A stretch of DNA of 64,000 bases from Austropuccinia psidii (Eukaryota > Basidiomycota > Pucciniomycetes > Pucciniales > Sphaerophragmiaceae): the NCBI GenBank assembly GCA_023105745.1, contig JALGQZ010000002.1, positions 45,498,997-45,562,996 on the forward strand. The letters are read 5' to 3'. This document shows positions 45,862 through 56,499 of this stretch, piece by piece (within the stretch, counting starts at the first letter, position 1; each line of letters begins with the position of its first letter). Below the pieces are notes generated by a model. It searched no databases. It was not told the origin of the DNA and worked only from the letters and a program-made list of their open reading frames with translations. Position numbers and translations under genes: made by a program.

Positions 45862-47260
45862 TGTCAAGCTGAGTCTATGATAAAGTGATGGTAACAGTAT
45901 ATAAAACTTTAACTGTGACTGTGACATGAGTAAAATGATAAAAATAGGTTTTTAATTGATATAAAGGGCTTTACTAGAAATATTTAGTGGTGGTGAGCAC
46001 TGTTGAAATCCCTGGGTTCAGATTTATCAATTAGATTATTATAATAAAGTCTACAATAATTAAGATTATAGTTATACCTGATTATTTTCCAATAGTATAA
46101 CTGTTCTTGACAGCTGTACTATGTAGAAATTCAAGAGGAGGATAGGGATTCCTTCTCTGGTAGAGAAAAGGCCTCCTTTTATCCTGGAAAGGGGTGGAAT
46201 GACCCTTTAAAACACCCATGTAGAGGAAGTGAAGTTTCTTTCACTTCAGCATACTGGCTTGTGGTTTTCACTAGGCCTGTATTCCCTGTATTGGGCTCAG
46301 ATGTGGTTTTGAAACCACATCTGGGAAGGGTGAAAATTTTCATCTGGGCACCACACAGCCCTCTTCTGATGTGTATGACACATAGAATGCTGTACAGAAC
46401 CTATATGGGACCTCATTATTGACTGAACTATGAGCTATTTAAGTATAAACTTGCTTCTTCATCTGTTTGACACCTCATAATCATAGTTATTGGATAGTAT
46501 CCCACATAAAAGGTGTATTGGTCCAATTGTGGGATCTTAACATTAATACTGCAATAGCTCTGTTGGTTTGTGAGATATTGAGATTAAAGTTGGTTCATTT
46601 TGTAGCCCTGGATGAGATCTACACAACAGCACCTCATTTGGTATGGGTACAATAAAATATGGCAAAGTTATGCCATGTACAATCTTTGTTATTCAGATAT
46701 ATGATTTTCTCAATATCTGTAATGATCTTGTTTTCCCCATAACCTTTATTCTAGATGAGATATGGGGAAATTAATTGCACCATCAGATAGCCCTTATTTT
46801 TCTCTTTCTAAAAGGACCCCATGTTAATTATCTCACACTAAAACTGTAGAAGTTAGATGGGAGGTGAATATTTTATTCACCCTTATTTGACCTTATCTTG
46901 GCTATAGCCTCTGTATTTTTTGTGTTAGCTCAATTTGGCTAGTACCGTTGGATAGCCCAGACTTAGAGCTTCAATTTTGATACCCATTTTCTGGGGTTAA
47001 GCCTCTTCCTCTGGATTCAAGATGAGATGTGAAAATTAAGGTTTATGCTCACAAACAACTTTGAGCAGGAATACCTTTTTTATTCTTTGTCCTATGATGA
47101 TGGTCCTTGTATATTTGGAAGGAGGTGAGTTTCCTCTTTCTTTTTATACTTTTTGAGCTGGTTTGTCTCAGTTCCATGTTTTGGTGGTATCTTAGCTTTA
47201 CCATTGGTTCATGGTATTTGGCTGTCATGCTTGTGCTCTGGTTTGAGTCACAGGCTGATA
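45862..47260 (-). repeat. 5' LTR of E4 (family 2), 1399 bp
   Basis: On the minus strand it begins TATCAGCCTGTGACTCAAAC, a decayed TGTCAGCC, at 47260 and ends GACTCAGCTTGACA at 45862. The TSD ATTTC follows at 47261-47265. Confidence 0.85.
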
Positions 47261-50200
47261 ATTTCAATTAAAATCTTTACTTAAAGTTCATTTTTGATGA
47301 TTTCATTTGAAACATTGAATATTCAAAAATTAACCGAAAATACAACCTGTGATGGAATTGACAATAACTTTGATAGCTTTGATTACACAATTTTTATTCT
47401 TAAATAAAAAAGATTCACAATTAAAATTCCTTAATTCCTTCACCATAAATGGATTGTTAGCCACATAAAATGACTCACTTCACTAATTTTGATAATTTGA
47501 TTTTACTACAATTCATGTAATCCATAAAACAATTAATGTAACTGGTTTTTCTATTTTGTCCATGGAACAACTCTGTGAGCTGCCTTAGACTTAAAAAAAG
47601 CCTAATATTACTATTTTTTCCAGATATCCTTATATCATTCAGTTCAATCATTAAGGTCTTAATACCCCCAAAGTAAGTATTAGGTATTGAATCATTCTTA
47701 GCATTTTTACTCTTTTAAATTATTCAGAAAGACATAAAATCAAATAAAATATTACTATTTCTAATAGAATTCAAACTTTTATTTGGTCTATTCTTTTTTT
47801 ATTCAACTTTTAATTCTTCAAATTCATAAAGAATCTGTCAAATTTCACTAGAAATCTTTATTAAGATATTTTTGGGTTATTAGTGAGTTTTTTGTCTTAA
47901 TTCTTAAAGTTTTTCTCTAATTTTTAGCTCTATTAAATAATTTATAATAATTATTAATCAAAATAATTTTATATCACTTTAATTAGAAATTTTGTTATTA
48001 AATCTCCTTGTAATTTATTCTAGTAGGCAATTACTTTGTATTGTTATAATCACCAGTAGTGTATAACAAGTAAAAAAAATAACTAATTAATTACTTATTT
48101 GTTTAGTAAATTTCACAAGAACAGTCATAGTACTCTTGATTAATAGTAATATTACCAAAGCTTCATAGATAAATATTTAAGTAGCCAGGTAAGATCATGA
48201 AATAAGTAATTAAGATACTTTTACATGAAAACAAATCATTAAATTTTAAATCCAAATGGTTGGAGTTAAGTCTTATTATATCATTTTTTGAATTATTCCC
48301 TTGAGAACTTCTTGGTGATTCTTGGACTTCTTGAAAGAATTCTTTTGTTTCTATTTTTCATCAGTATGATTCAGTTAAAACATTATATTCTTAATATAAT
48401 CTTCTACATCAGCTATGAAAACATTATTGACAATCTATAATCCTCAAATATTATACTTGAAGTTGTTGAATAGGAGAATATTATTATATTTAATATTTCT
48501 GTAAATGCAGACATTACATTTTGATCTTATTTCCACTTTTGATTCTCAAAACAAACAAATTTTCCATCAAAAAAGCTTTTTTAATTTATTTTAAGGTTTC
48601 TTTGTAGTATGGGTGAGTTTTTTATTTAATCCAAAAAGGGGCTGTTCTTGAACTTTATATTCTTCTTCAAGAATTAATTATAATAGCACTTTAAAAATAT
48701 AGCTACAAATTAGGGGGTGTAAAATATAGCTAATCCTACATCAAAATAATGGGGGATTTAATATCAAAATCTCACTATAGAAAGTCTAGGTTCTTCAGTC
48801 ATTAATCCCATGGATTTTTAACTGGGTCCCCTGGTAGCTTTTTTCAAAATCTGACTTTTTTTTGAAAGTCTTTGATTTTACTATTTCAAACAAAAAATCG
48901 AACCTAAGCTCAATCATGTTTAATTCCTCAACTAAAAAAAACTTTTTACCCCTCAACAAAACATTTTTTTCAGAAAAATCTCAAATTAATTCAAAAATGG
49001 TTCATTCACCAATTAATTTAATTTTTCTCTTCAAAAAATTACTTTTATAGGCCAGACTTAGAGCTTCAATTTTGATACCCATTTTCTGGGGTTAAGCCTC
49101 TTCCTCTGGATTCAAGATGAGATGTGAAAATTAAGGTTTATACTCACAAACAACTTTGAGCAGGAATACCTTTTTTATTCTTTGTCCTATGATGATGGTC
49201 CTTGTATATTTGGAAGGAGGTGAGTTTCCTCTTTCTTTTTATACTTTTTGAGCTGGTTTGTCTCAGTTCCATGTTTTGGTGGTATCTTAGCTTTACCATT
49301 GGTTCATGGTATTTGGCTGTCATGCTTGTGCTCTGGTTTAAGTCACAGGATGATAATTTCAATTAAAAGCTTTACTTAAAGTTCATTTTTGATGATTTCA
49401 TTTGAAACATTGAATATTCAAAAATACACAGAAAATACAACCTGTTATTGAATTTACAATAACTTTGATAACTTTGATTAAACAATTTTTATTCTGAAAT
49501 AAAAAATATTTACAATCAAAATTCCTTAATGCCTTCACCATAAATGGGTTGTTGGCCACATAAAATAACTCAATTCACTAATTTTTTTAATTTGATGTTA
49601 CTACAATTCATGTCATCCATAAACCAATTAATGTAACTGGTTTTTCTGCTTTGTCCATGGAACAACTCTGTGAGCTGTCTTAGACTTAAAAGAAGCCTAA
49701 TATTACTATTTTTCCAGATCTCCTGATATCATTCAGTTCAGTCATTAAGCTCTTAATACCCCCAAAGTAAGTATTAGGTATTGAATCATTCTTAGAATTT
49801 TTACTCTTTTAAATCATCCAGAAAGACATAAAATTAAATAAAATATGACTATTTCTAATAGGATTCAAACTTTTATTTGGTCTATTATTTTTTTTATTCA
49901 ACTTTTAATTCTTCAAATTCATAAATAATCTGTCAAATTTCACTAGAAATCTTTATTAAGATATTTTTGGGTTATTAGTGAGTTTTTTGTCTTAATTCTT
50001 AAAGTTTTTCTCTAATTTTTAGCTCTATTAGATAATTTATAATAATTATTAATCAAAATAATTTTATATTACTTTAATTAGAAATTTTGTTATTAAATCT
50101 CCTTGTAGTTTATTCTAGTGGGCAATTAATTCTTAATGTTATCATCATCATTAGTGTATAACAAGTAAGAAAAATAACTAATTAGTTACTTTTCTGTTTA

Positions 50201-51144
50201 TTATATTCCATAAGAGCAGTAATAGTACTCTTGATTAATATTAATATTACCAAAGCTTCATAGATAAATATTTAAGTAGCCAGGTAAGATCATGAAATAA
50301 GTAATTAAGATACTTTTACATGAAAACAAATCATTAAATTTTAAATCAAATGGTTGGAGTTAAGTCTTATTATATCATTCTTTGAATTATTCCCTTGAGA
50401 ACCTCTTGGTGATTCTTGGACTTCTTGAAAGAATCCTTTTGTTGCTATTTTTCATCAGTATGATTCAGCTAAAACACTATATTCTTAATATAATATTCTA
50501 CATCAGCTATGAAAACATTATTGACAATCTATAATCCTCAAATATTATACTTGAAGTTGTTGAATAGGAGAATATTATTATATTTAATATTTCTGTAAAT
50601 GCAGACATTACATTTTGATCTTATTTCCACTTTTGATTCTCAAAACAAACAAATTTTCCATCAAAAAAGCTTTTTTAATTTATTTTAAGGTTTCTTTGTA
50701 GTATGGGTGAGTTTTTTATTTAATCCAAAAAGGGGCTGTTCTTGAACTTTATATTCTTCTTCAAGAATTAATTATAATAGCACTTTAAAAATATAGCTAC
50801 AAATTAGGGGGTGTAAAATATAGCTAATCCTACATCAAAATAATGGGGGATTTAATATCAAAATCTCACTATAGAAAGTCTAGGTTCTTCAGTCATTAAT
50901 CCCATGGATTTTTAACTGGGTCCCCTGGTAGCTTTTTTCAAAATCTGACTTTTTTTTGAAAGTCTTTGATTTTACTATTTCAAACAAAAAATCGAACCTA
51001 AGCTCAATCATGTTTAATTCCTCGACTAAAAAAAACTTTTTACCCCTCAACAAAACATTTTTTCAGAAAAATCTCAAATTAATTCAAAAATGATTAATTC
51101 ACCAATTCATTTTATTTTTCTCTTCCAAAAAATTACTTTTATTG
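46958..51144. repeat. 2.1-kb tandem duplication (46958-49050 and 49053-51144)
   Basis: The block starting CCAGACTTAGAGCTTCAATTT at 46958 recurs at 49053 with an offset of about 2095 bases and stays collinear to near TTACTTTTAT at 49048 and 51143. Each copy contains about 300 bases of the E4 5' LTR edge, the TSD ATTTC, the last part of the E1 LTR and about 870 bases of the flank. The duplication therefore postdates the E4 insertion. The copies differ at scattered positions, more in the LTR-1a part than in the flank. Confidence 0.9.
48181..49050. other. Flank of E1 (copy 1), no gene seen
   Basis: AT-rich DNA right of the E1 LTR end, repeated at 50276-51144. Frames here are short and made of low-complexity Phe, Lys and Asn codons. 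No protein or RNA gene was recognised. Confidence 0.6.
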
Positions 51145-52340
51145 ATTTCCAAAATTTCAATTTTTTTGAATTCAATTTTGATAAAAAATTTTGAATCTTC
51201 AAAAAAAAATTACTTTCCTTCAAAATATAATTTCATTTTTTTTTCTTTAGAATCATGAAACAATTTGAATGTTGGTACTTGATCAAATTATCTTAATGAT
51301 TAGACTCATTGATTCCTTTTTCATCAAAATTGTTTCAATAATTTTTAAAAATATCAATTTTTTCAAAACAAATATTTGAGCTTTACAATATAATTTTATC
51401 TTTTTCTTCCTTAGAATAATAATTTAATTTGAATTTTGGGACTCAACCAAATTATTTTAATGATTTCACTGATTGATCTATTTCTCATAAAAATTTTTTT
51501 GATAATTTCTATAAGTTTTAATAAATTTTCTTTTAATTTTTAAAACCATTTATTTTATTTGAAATATTTTTTGTAAAAAAATGGTTTTGCTTTGAAATAA
51601 AATACCATTTTTTGACAAATTATTCTATAAAATCATGAAATAATTTGAATTTTGTGACAAAAAAATCAATTTAAGACTCTAGATCTTGTTAACCAAAATA
51701 TGAAGTAATACAAAAAGGTACCAAATTTCTTAAGCATAAAGATTATAATTTCTAAATTCATTTTCTAATTTATCTCAAAGAATTGAACTTATCCTTTGAA
51801 TAATTAATTAAGATTAAATTTTAATTACAGTAAGGAAAATTTTATTATACCTTTAATTTTTGAAATTAGTTCAATTCAAATCAATAAATCAATAAGTGAG
51901 ACTTATAATTTTGTTGGATTCAATCTAATAAATTTGAATTCTGAGTTCAAAGTCAATTTTCAATATATAAGCATTTTCTTAAATACTTAACATAATCAAG
52001 CCCAATTTTGAACATGTACAAGAACGTAAGAAAATTTTGTTTTTTTAAATTTGTCTATAAGACTTGAATATGAAACCCCGAATGCTTCTAGAGGGGTATG
52101 TAGCAAATCAATGTGTATTCATTTATGAATTTTTTAGTCTTAAATGTTTTATTTGGAACCAAAAACCTGGGTTTTTAGCACTTTGAAATACCACAGCATT
52201 TGAGGCGAGGTATTTCCGAAATCCCAGAAATTAAATACAGCAAATGATGAAGAAACAATTCAATATTTCTAACTTGGGATTTCTTATAATTGACACCCCC
52301 TATTGAATTGATTTATATCATTTCAAAAAGAATAGATATT
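51145..52340. other. AT-rich intergenic DNA, no gene seen
   Basis: Long runs of A/T with repeated short words such as AATCATGAAATAATTTGAATTTT (51250, 51410 and 51640 regions, degenerate) suggest old tandem or dispersed repeat debris. No open frame of interest was found on either strand. Confidence 0.5.
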
Positions 52341-52537
52341 ATCATATACTTCCTGTGATAAACTCTAGTAGACAGTTACTGCTTAAAGCTATATAATTAG
52401 TAGTATATATGCAATCAAAGAGATAATTAAATAATTAATTTTTTTTCTTTGTGAATATAACAAATTTTTATTGTATTCTTCAAAAAACTCATAGTAATAT
52501 TCTCCATATTTCTATAAGCAAATCTTAGATTGTGATT
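52340..52537 (+). repeat. Relic of a family-1a LTR 3' end
   Basis: The order of words TCTAGTAGACAGTTACTGC, TAGTAGTATAT, AGAGATAATTAAATAATTAA, CATAGTAATATTC and a terminal TCTATAAGCAAATCTTAGA follows the last 190 bases of the 1a LTRs (compare 48001-48180). It is strongly decayed and has no clear left end. Confidence 0.5.
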
Positions 52538-53441
52538 GAAATTCTAATCCAAAGCACTTAATTTGTGTTATAAATCATCAGTCAGAGCAAAATCTTCAAT
52601 AATTGTTTCATAATTTTTACTTTCTGAAGAGTAAAAACAGAAAGGGAAAAACATTGCCATTTGATATTAATCCTTATTCATTTTGATCACTCAGACCATC
52701 ATCCTAATTGTTAAGTTAACTAAATTTTTATAAATCACTAATATTTCTCATCACAAATTCACCATATCATCCCTATGGAATTTAAATAAACCCAATATAT
52801 CAAACCTGAATTAGCATTTTTATATAATCTTAAATCAAGATTTTCCTATAACAATTAATTGGACCCAGTTCCAACCTATATCAAAACTCACATCTTTGTT
52901 ATCAATCCTTAATTCACTTTTTTCATGATGAATGTTCCAAGATTTTTACAGAGAATCTTTTTTTTCAGAAATTTAACTTTAGCCCTTTAGTAAAATTGAT
53001 TTGAATCAAATAAATCAGATTGATTTCTTGTAAACTTTCTTGTCAATTTTTCTCAAGCTTTTTAATTATAATTTGGCCAAGTTTTCCAATTTTTCTCACT
53101 ACTGTGATGATGAGGAATTAAAATTTCAATAATCTCTCTCAATTCCCATTAATAAAAGAAATGGGCAAGTTTCTCTTAAAGATTATTATTTTATTTGATA
53201 AATTTTGTCTCCTTTAAAAACCAATTAATAAAGATTTTTACTTGATTAGCACCTTTCATCCAGTTTGAGGCCTCGTATTGTCATCTGGAAACAGAAAATA
53301 TACCATAACCTCACACAATGGCTGATCACCCACCCTCCTGAAAGGAATGGTGTCCATAATCAAATCAACCCAACCCTTTGGTCTTGACTCAGTGCAGCCA
53401 GGCCATTTTCCTTGATCATCAGACTAACAACTCATAGTTTT
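52538..53441. other. Intergenic DNA, no gene seen
   Basis: AT-rich to about 53240, then gradually richer in G and C (53260-53441), entering the gene-bearing segment. No coding feature can be supported. Confidence 0.5.
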
Positions 53442-53857
53442 TCAAATTTCTCCATTCCATAGCAGATCTTGTCGTATTTTTCTCAATTTGTCAGCACAGA
53501 ATTCATCAAAATCCATTCGAAATACCTTAGGTGGTTGCAATCTGTGACTGCCTGCTTCGGCAAGATCGTCATGATATCCTTGGATTCGTCCTAGGCCGTT
53601 TTGTGACAGTGCCGTCCGGGGATGACCACGCCGGCCGAGCAATGTTCTCGGAACGACCTGGCCGCCATCATAGAATCCACAACGTGCCTTAGATAACTAG
53701 GCCTTGATGGCCCACTCTCACTCAGAATCAGGCGTTCAGTGTTAGTCCTTGGTTGGCCCTTTGGCCGGAAACAGGCGACGATCAGCCTTCTAAAATCATT
53801 GAGCAACGCCGTTTGATGGCAGATATTGGAAATAACTTGTTCTATCCATTGAATCAT
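53442..53857 (-). pseudogene. Unrecognised coding remnant, minus strand
   Basis: Two overlapping minus frames with host-like composition are present: 53857-53591 (IEQVISNICHQTALLNDFRR ... SYLRHVVDSMMAARSFREH) and 53642-53442 (GRRGHPRTALSQNGLGRIQG ... FDEFCADKLRKIRQDLLWNG). CpG is dense here, unlike the repeats. The second frame begins where the first ends, overlapping by about 50 bases, so a frameshift in one former gene is likely; an intron is the alternative. I do not recognise the family. It lies head-to-head with the F-box-like gene, with about 110 bases between them. Confidence 0.4.
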
Positions 53858-53968
53858 CCCAAATTAAGGTCGACTAGATCTTTCGCTCTCGGTGGATTGC
53901 ATTCAATCTAAATCTCTTTTATTTTGTCTTTGAAGGTTTCCATCGATATCCATATCGTTCGATTTATC

Positions 53969-55545
53969 ATGTCAGACTCGTCATCCGCCAACATTCCTTC
54001 AGGGATCACTCGCCCTATATCAGGAGAATCGGCCTTGTGTGATTTGCCAATTCCACCTCGACTCGTCCCCGTCGCTTCGCCGCAATTCCCTCCGTCATAC
54101 TCCAAGCCCTGTCTCAGCATTATGCCGCCCGAAGTCAAGGCACTCATCATTGAATACTTGCAACATCTTGACATCCAAGAACAAATCAAGAGCTTAGAAC
54201 TAAAACCTGGCCAGATCGAGTACCTACATTTTGATCCTTGCGGCCTTGATTCAATCAAACTTGAACCGTGGTCATCCTTCTTTCACTTTGAAATCATGGT
54301 GCCACGACGCTCATCAATAAAAGCTTTGGCCTCGGTCGATAGATCGTTTTACCATTTTTGTCAACCGTGGATTTGGAAGGTACGTTGATTAATCATACTG
54401 GTTGGGTTTGCGTTCCCAAAATCAAACCATTTATCATCCGTGTCAATGGAAAAGTTCACTTATTCTCATTTATTTTTCAGTTCCTCGATCTGGATAATCT
54501 TGACAATTCTCAACTTGAGAAATTGCTCTCAGACATTTTGCCACTGCATCGTCATCATGTCCGCTCGTTATGGTGGAGGTGTTTTCATACTCTCTGGGAT
54601 CCCTTTCACGGTCCAACTCAATGTGAAAAAATATCGGATCAAATTCGTAACAAGCTCTTCTTGCAAATCTTGCGAGTATGCCCTCACCTAATTAGACTTG
54701 ATGTTGACATATCAGAAGAAATCTTAGGCGTATTGAATCCTTGCGATCTCGAGCTCTTCAAAAATGCACCGGAATGGGTACTTTTCGAGCCTCTTCCAAG
54801 ATTGACAGCATTGACTTCCCTCCATCTTGCTCCACCCTCCTCTTCCGCTACATTCAATGAGACGGATTTGATCCCTTTCCTCAGAGAGACGCCAAACTTG
54901 ACAAGTTTCTCATGTATCGGAATTCGCCCATCCTTTCCTTTAGATTCATGTCCTGGCTTAGGATTCCATTTGGCCTCACTGAACAAGCTCCAAAATTTGA
55001 CCTTGTCACAAGCTGAATGCATCGATAGTAGCTGGGCGGCTCTCGACTGGAAAGGACCTATACGCTCATTGAGCTTGTCCAATTGTCTTCCCATCTCACT
55101 CCATGAATTCCTTGCATTGGTTCAAAAATTCTCCAATACGCTCCTACGACTTCAAATTGCAAACAGCGTGCAGCATGAATTCCATCTTCATCATCGTGCT
55201 CGTAATCTCGTTCCTTGGATTTCCGATGACTCAATTCTTGACCTACCCCAACTGACTCATTTAATTTTACCCGACATTTTAAATCCCCTTATAGTAAGAT
55301 TGGTCTCAAAGTTTCTGGGCTGTAAGGCTTTGAAAAAGGTCTACATTGGCCCCAAATCGCCGGTTGACTACAATGAACTAATCACGCTTATAGAAAACAT
55401 TGACAAACATCCCCCACGCAGCCTTGATATTGAAGACTTTAATGATTTGTTTGATTATTCTCATTCAATTATTGATGAGGACGGGTTTGATTATTCTGAT
55501 TCAATTACTGAAGAGGAGTGGTATCCCGATTCTTATGACTTATAA
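53969..55545 (+). CDS. F-box/LRR-like protein, two exons
   Basis: Exons 53969-54379 and 54481-55545 flank a 101-base intron (GTACGT donor at 54380, TTTTTCAG acceptor ending 54480) in phase 0, giving about 491 residues. The chosen start is the first ATG, with A at -3; the frame is open a little further upstream without an ATG. Residues 49-64 (LSIMPPEVKALIIEYL) followed by residues 120-142 (LASVDRSFYHFCQPWIWK, then FLDLD) fit an F-box-like domain as seen in large rust families. The rest has leucine-rich motifs (LTSLHLAPPSSS, LQNLTLSQAECI, IRSLSLSNCLPIS, LTHLILPD). The C-terminus is acidic with a DYSHSIIDEDGF / DYSDSITEEEW internal repeat. F-box proteins usually present substrates to an SCF ubiquitin ligase; that role is inferred. 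No stop or frameshift is seen. Confidence 0.8.
54380..54480 (+). other. Intron of the F-box-like gene
   Basis: It begins GTACGTTGATT and ends with a pyrimidine-rich ...TCATTTATTTTTCAG. Translation through it stays open in one frame, but the resulting residues break the conserved CQPWIWK-FLDLD transition, so splicing is preferred. Length and signals are ordinary for fungi. Confidence 0.75.
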
Positions 55546-56380
55546 GATGAAACAATTAGGTCAGGGGTGCAATAAGTAAAACAAATGTGGTACATTTCAT
55601 ATACCCTGGGCAGTCTCTGGTCGAGATTATTTTAAAGCTTCCTACCCGCCACCAATCAAATCAGAAACTAATACAGTCTTGCTAGTGATTCCAGATCTCA
55701 AATCAATTCCTCTAATTGAGGCCATATGTCCTTTGGGGTCATCTCTGTCGAAAGCTCTAAACAAAAGATGTAACTTGTTAATTGTGGGCTTTCTCCATAA
55801 TAATATAGGTTGATTGAAGCACTAATGAATGTGATATGATTAGCTATTAAGTATTATCTCGGGTGCATGTCCCTTTGGACAAGTTTAATTCTATAATAGT
55901 GCGGGCCAATTCATGTCCTGTTTGGCACATCAGGAGGTGAAGTTCTGTAAAAGTGTGACGAAACTCGAAGTTCCACATACAAAACATGAGATTGAAATTG
56001 AATGATGGCTAGCCAGGCCCAAAGCGGTTCCAAGTCAGACTCGATGATATTACAGTGAAGGACATGGTGGCACTGACTTACCATTGTGGTGTTCCACAGC
56101 TCAGCAATTGGTGGTGGTATGCCCCTCTCACTAAGTTAGGTTATAAAACTTACCATAGGTAGAAATACTTAGTACTGGCTATTGGAATATTTACTACAAG
56201 TTGGTGACATCATAGTGTAACAAACCAAACTAAAGGTGTGAAATAAAATAAAATTCAAGCTACGTCTAGAACTTCAATTTACAATTATTTTAGTCAATGA
56301 TGGAGTTAGGAAATCTAAGTATTAATCTGTAAAATAAAGGTTATTAAATTTTATAATTCTATTGGGGAGGGTCAAACTTC
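55546..56380 (+). other. Downstream of the F-box-like gene, no gene seen
   Basis: Moderate GC, no long open frame. The 3' untranslated region of the F-box-like gene probably lies in the first few hundred bases; no clear end signal can be fixed by eye. Confidence 0.45.
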
Positions 56381-56386
56381 TCAACC

Positions 56387-56412
56387 CATAACCCAATTTT
56401 TTTTGGGTTATG
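56387..56412. repeat. Perfect 9-bp hairpin
   Basis: CATAACCCA (56387-56395) and TGGGTTATG (56404-56412) are exact reverse complements around an eight-base A/T loop. Related words GGGTTGTTGACTGGGTTATGA follow at 56440-56460. It could be the edge of a small inverted-repeat element, but no partner or TSD was found. Confidence 0.5.
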
Positions 56413-56499
56413 TCATAGCTCATGGAATTAATAATCATGGGTTGTTGACTGGGTTATGAAATTTAATGTTATTATAAATTTGATTATAATCTTAGTGAA

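Larger units (their letters stand above)
24106..47260 (-). mobile_element. E4: complete inverted Ty3/gypsy element (family 2), split by E5
   Basis: This is a full element read on the minus strand. The 3' LTR is on the left (24106-25515) and the 5' LTR on the right (45862-47260). A perfect TSD ATTTC is at 24101-24105 and 47261-47265. The same-family element E5 is inserted in its 5' leader (31813-45415), in the opposite orientation. Net length without E5 is about 9.5 kb. Coding pieces from 31694 down to 25540 give gag, knuckle, protease, RT, RNase H, integrase and chromodomain in the usual order. All are broken by frameshifts, and the protease and knuckle carry key-residue changes. It is inserted in the E1 LTR. 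Confidence 0.88.
2730..48180 (+). repeat. E1 3' LTR (family 1a), split into four pieces by nested insertions
   Basis: One LTR of about 1.88 kb is present as four pieces that line up in order with the E2 LTR (479-2402): 2730-3136, 19450-19936, 24035-24105 and 47266-48180. The intervening DNA is S1 (with E3 inside), S2 (with S3 and a miniature element inside) and E4 (with E5 and S4 inside). Piece ends coincide with LTR termini of the inserted elements and mostly with 5-bp TSDs. The right end lies near ATTTAA at 48180, a decayed form of CCTTACA. DNA to the right of 48180 should be the original target flank of E1. Confidence 0.8.

Noticed and set aside
46467..46655. Short frames inside family-2 LTRs (32404-32589, 44587-44772, 46467-46655, 47049-47267, 49144-49362)
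   Set aside because: They recur because the LTR itself is repeated. They are not conserved as proteins and have no start context or motif.
53924..53968. An upstream start of the F-box-like gene at 53924
   Set aside because: The codon there is TTG. The first ATG in frame is at 53969 with a suitable A at -3.
54358..54480. Reading the F-box gene second frame as a separate protein starting near 54358
   Set aside because: That stretch overlaps the 3' end of exon 1 and a clear GT...AG intron in phase 0. The two exons form one protein.
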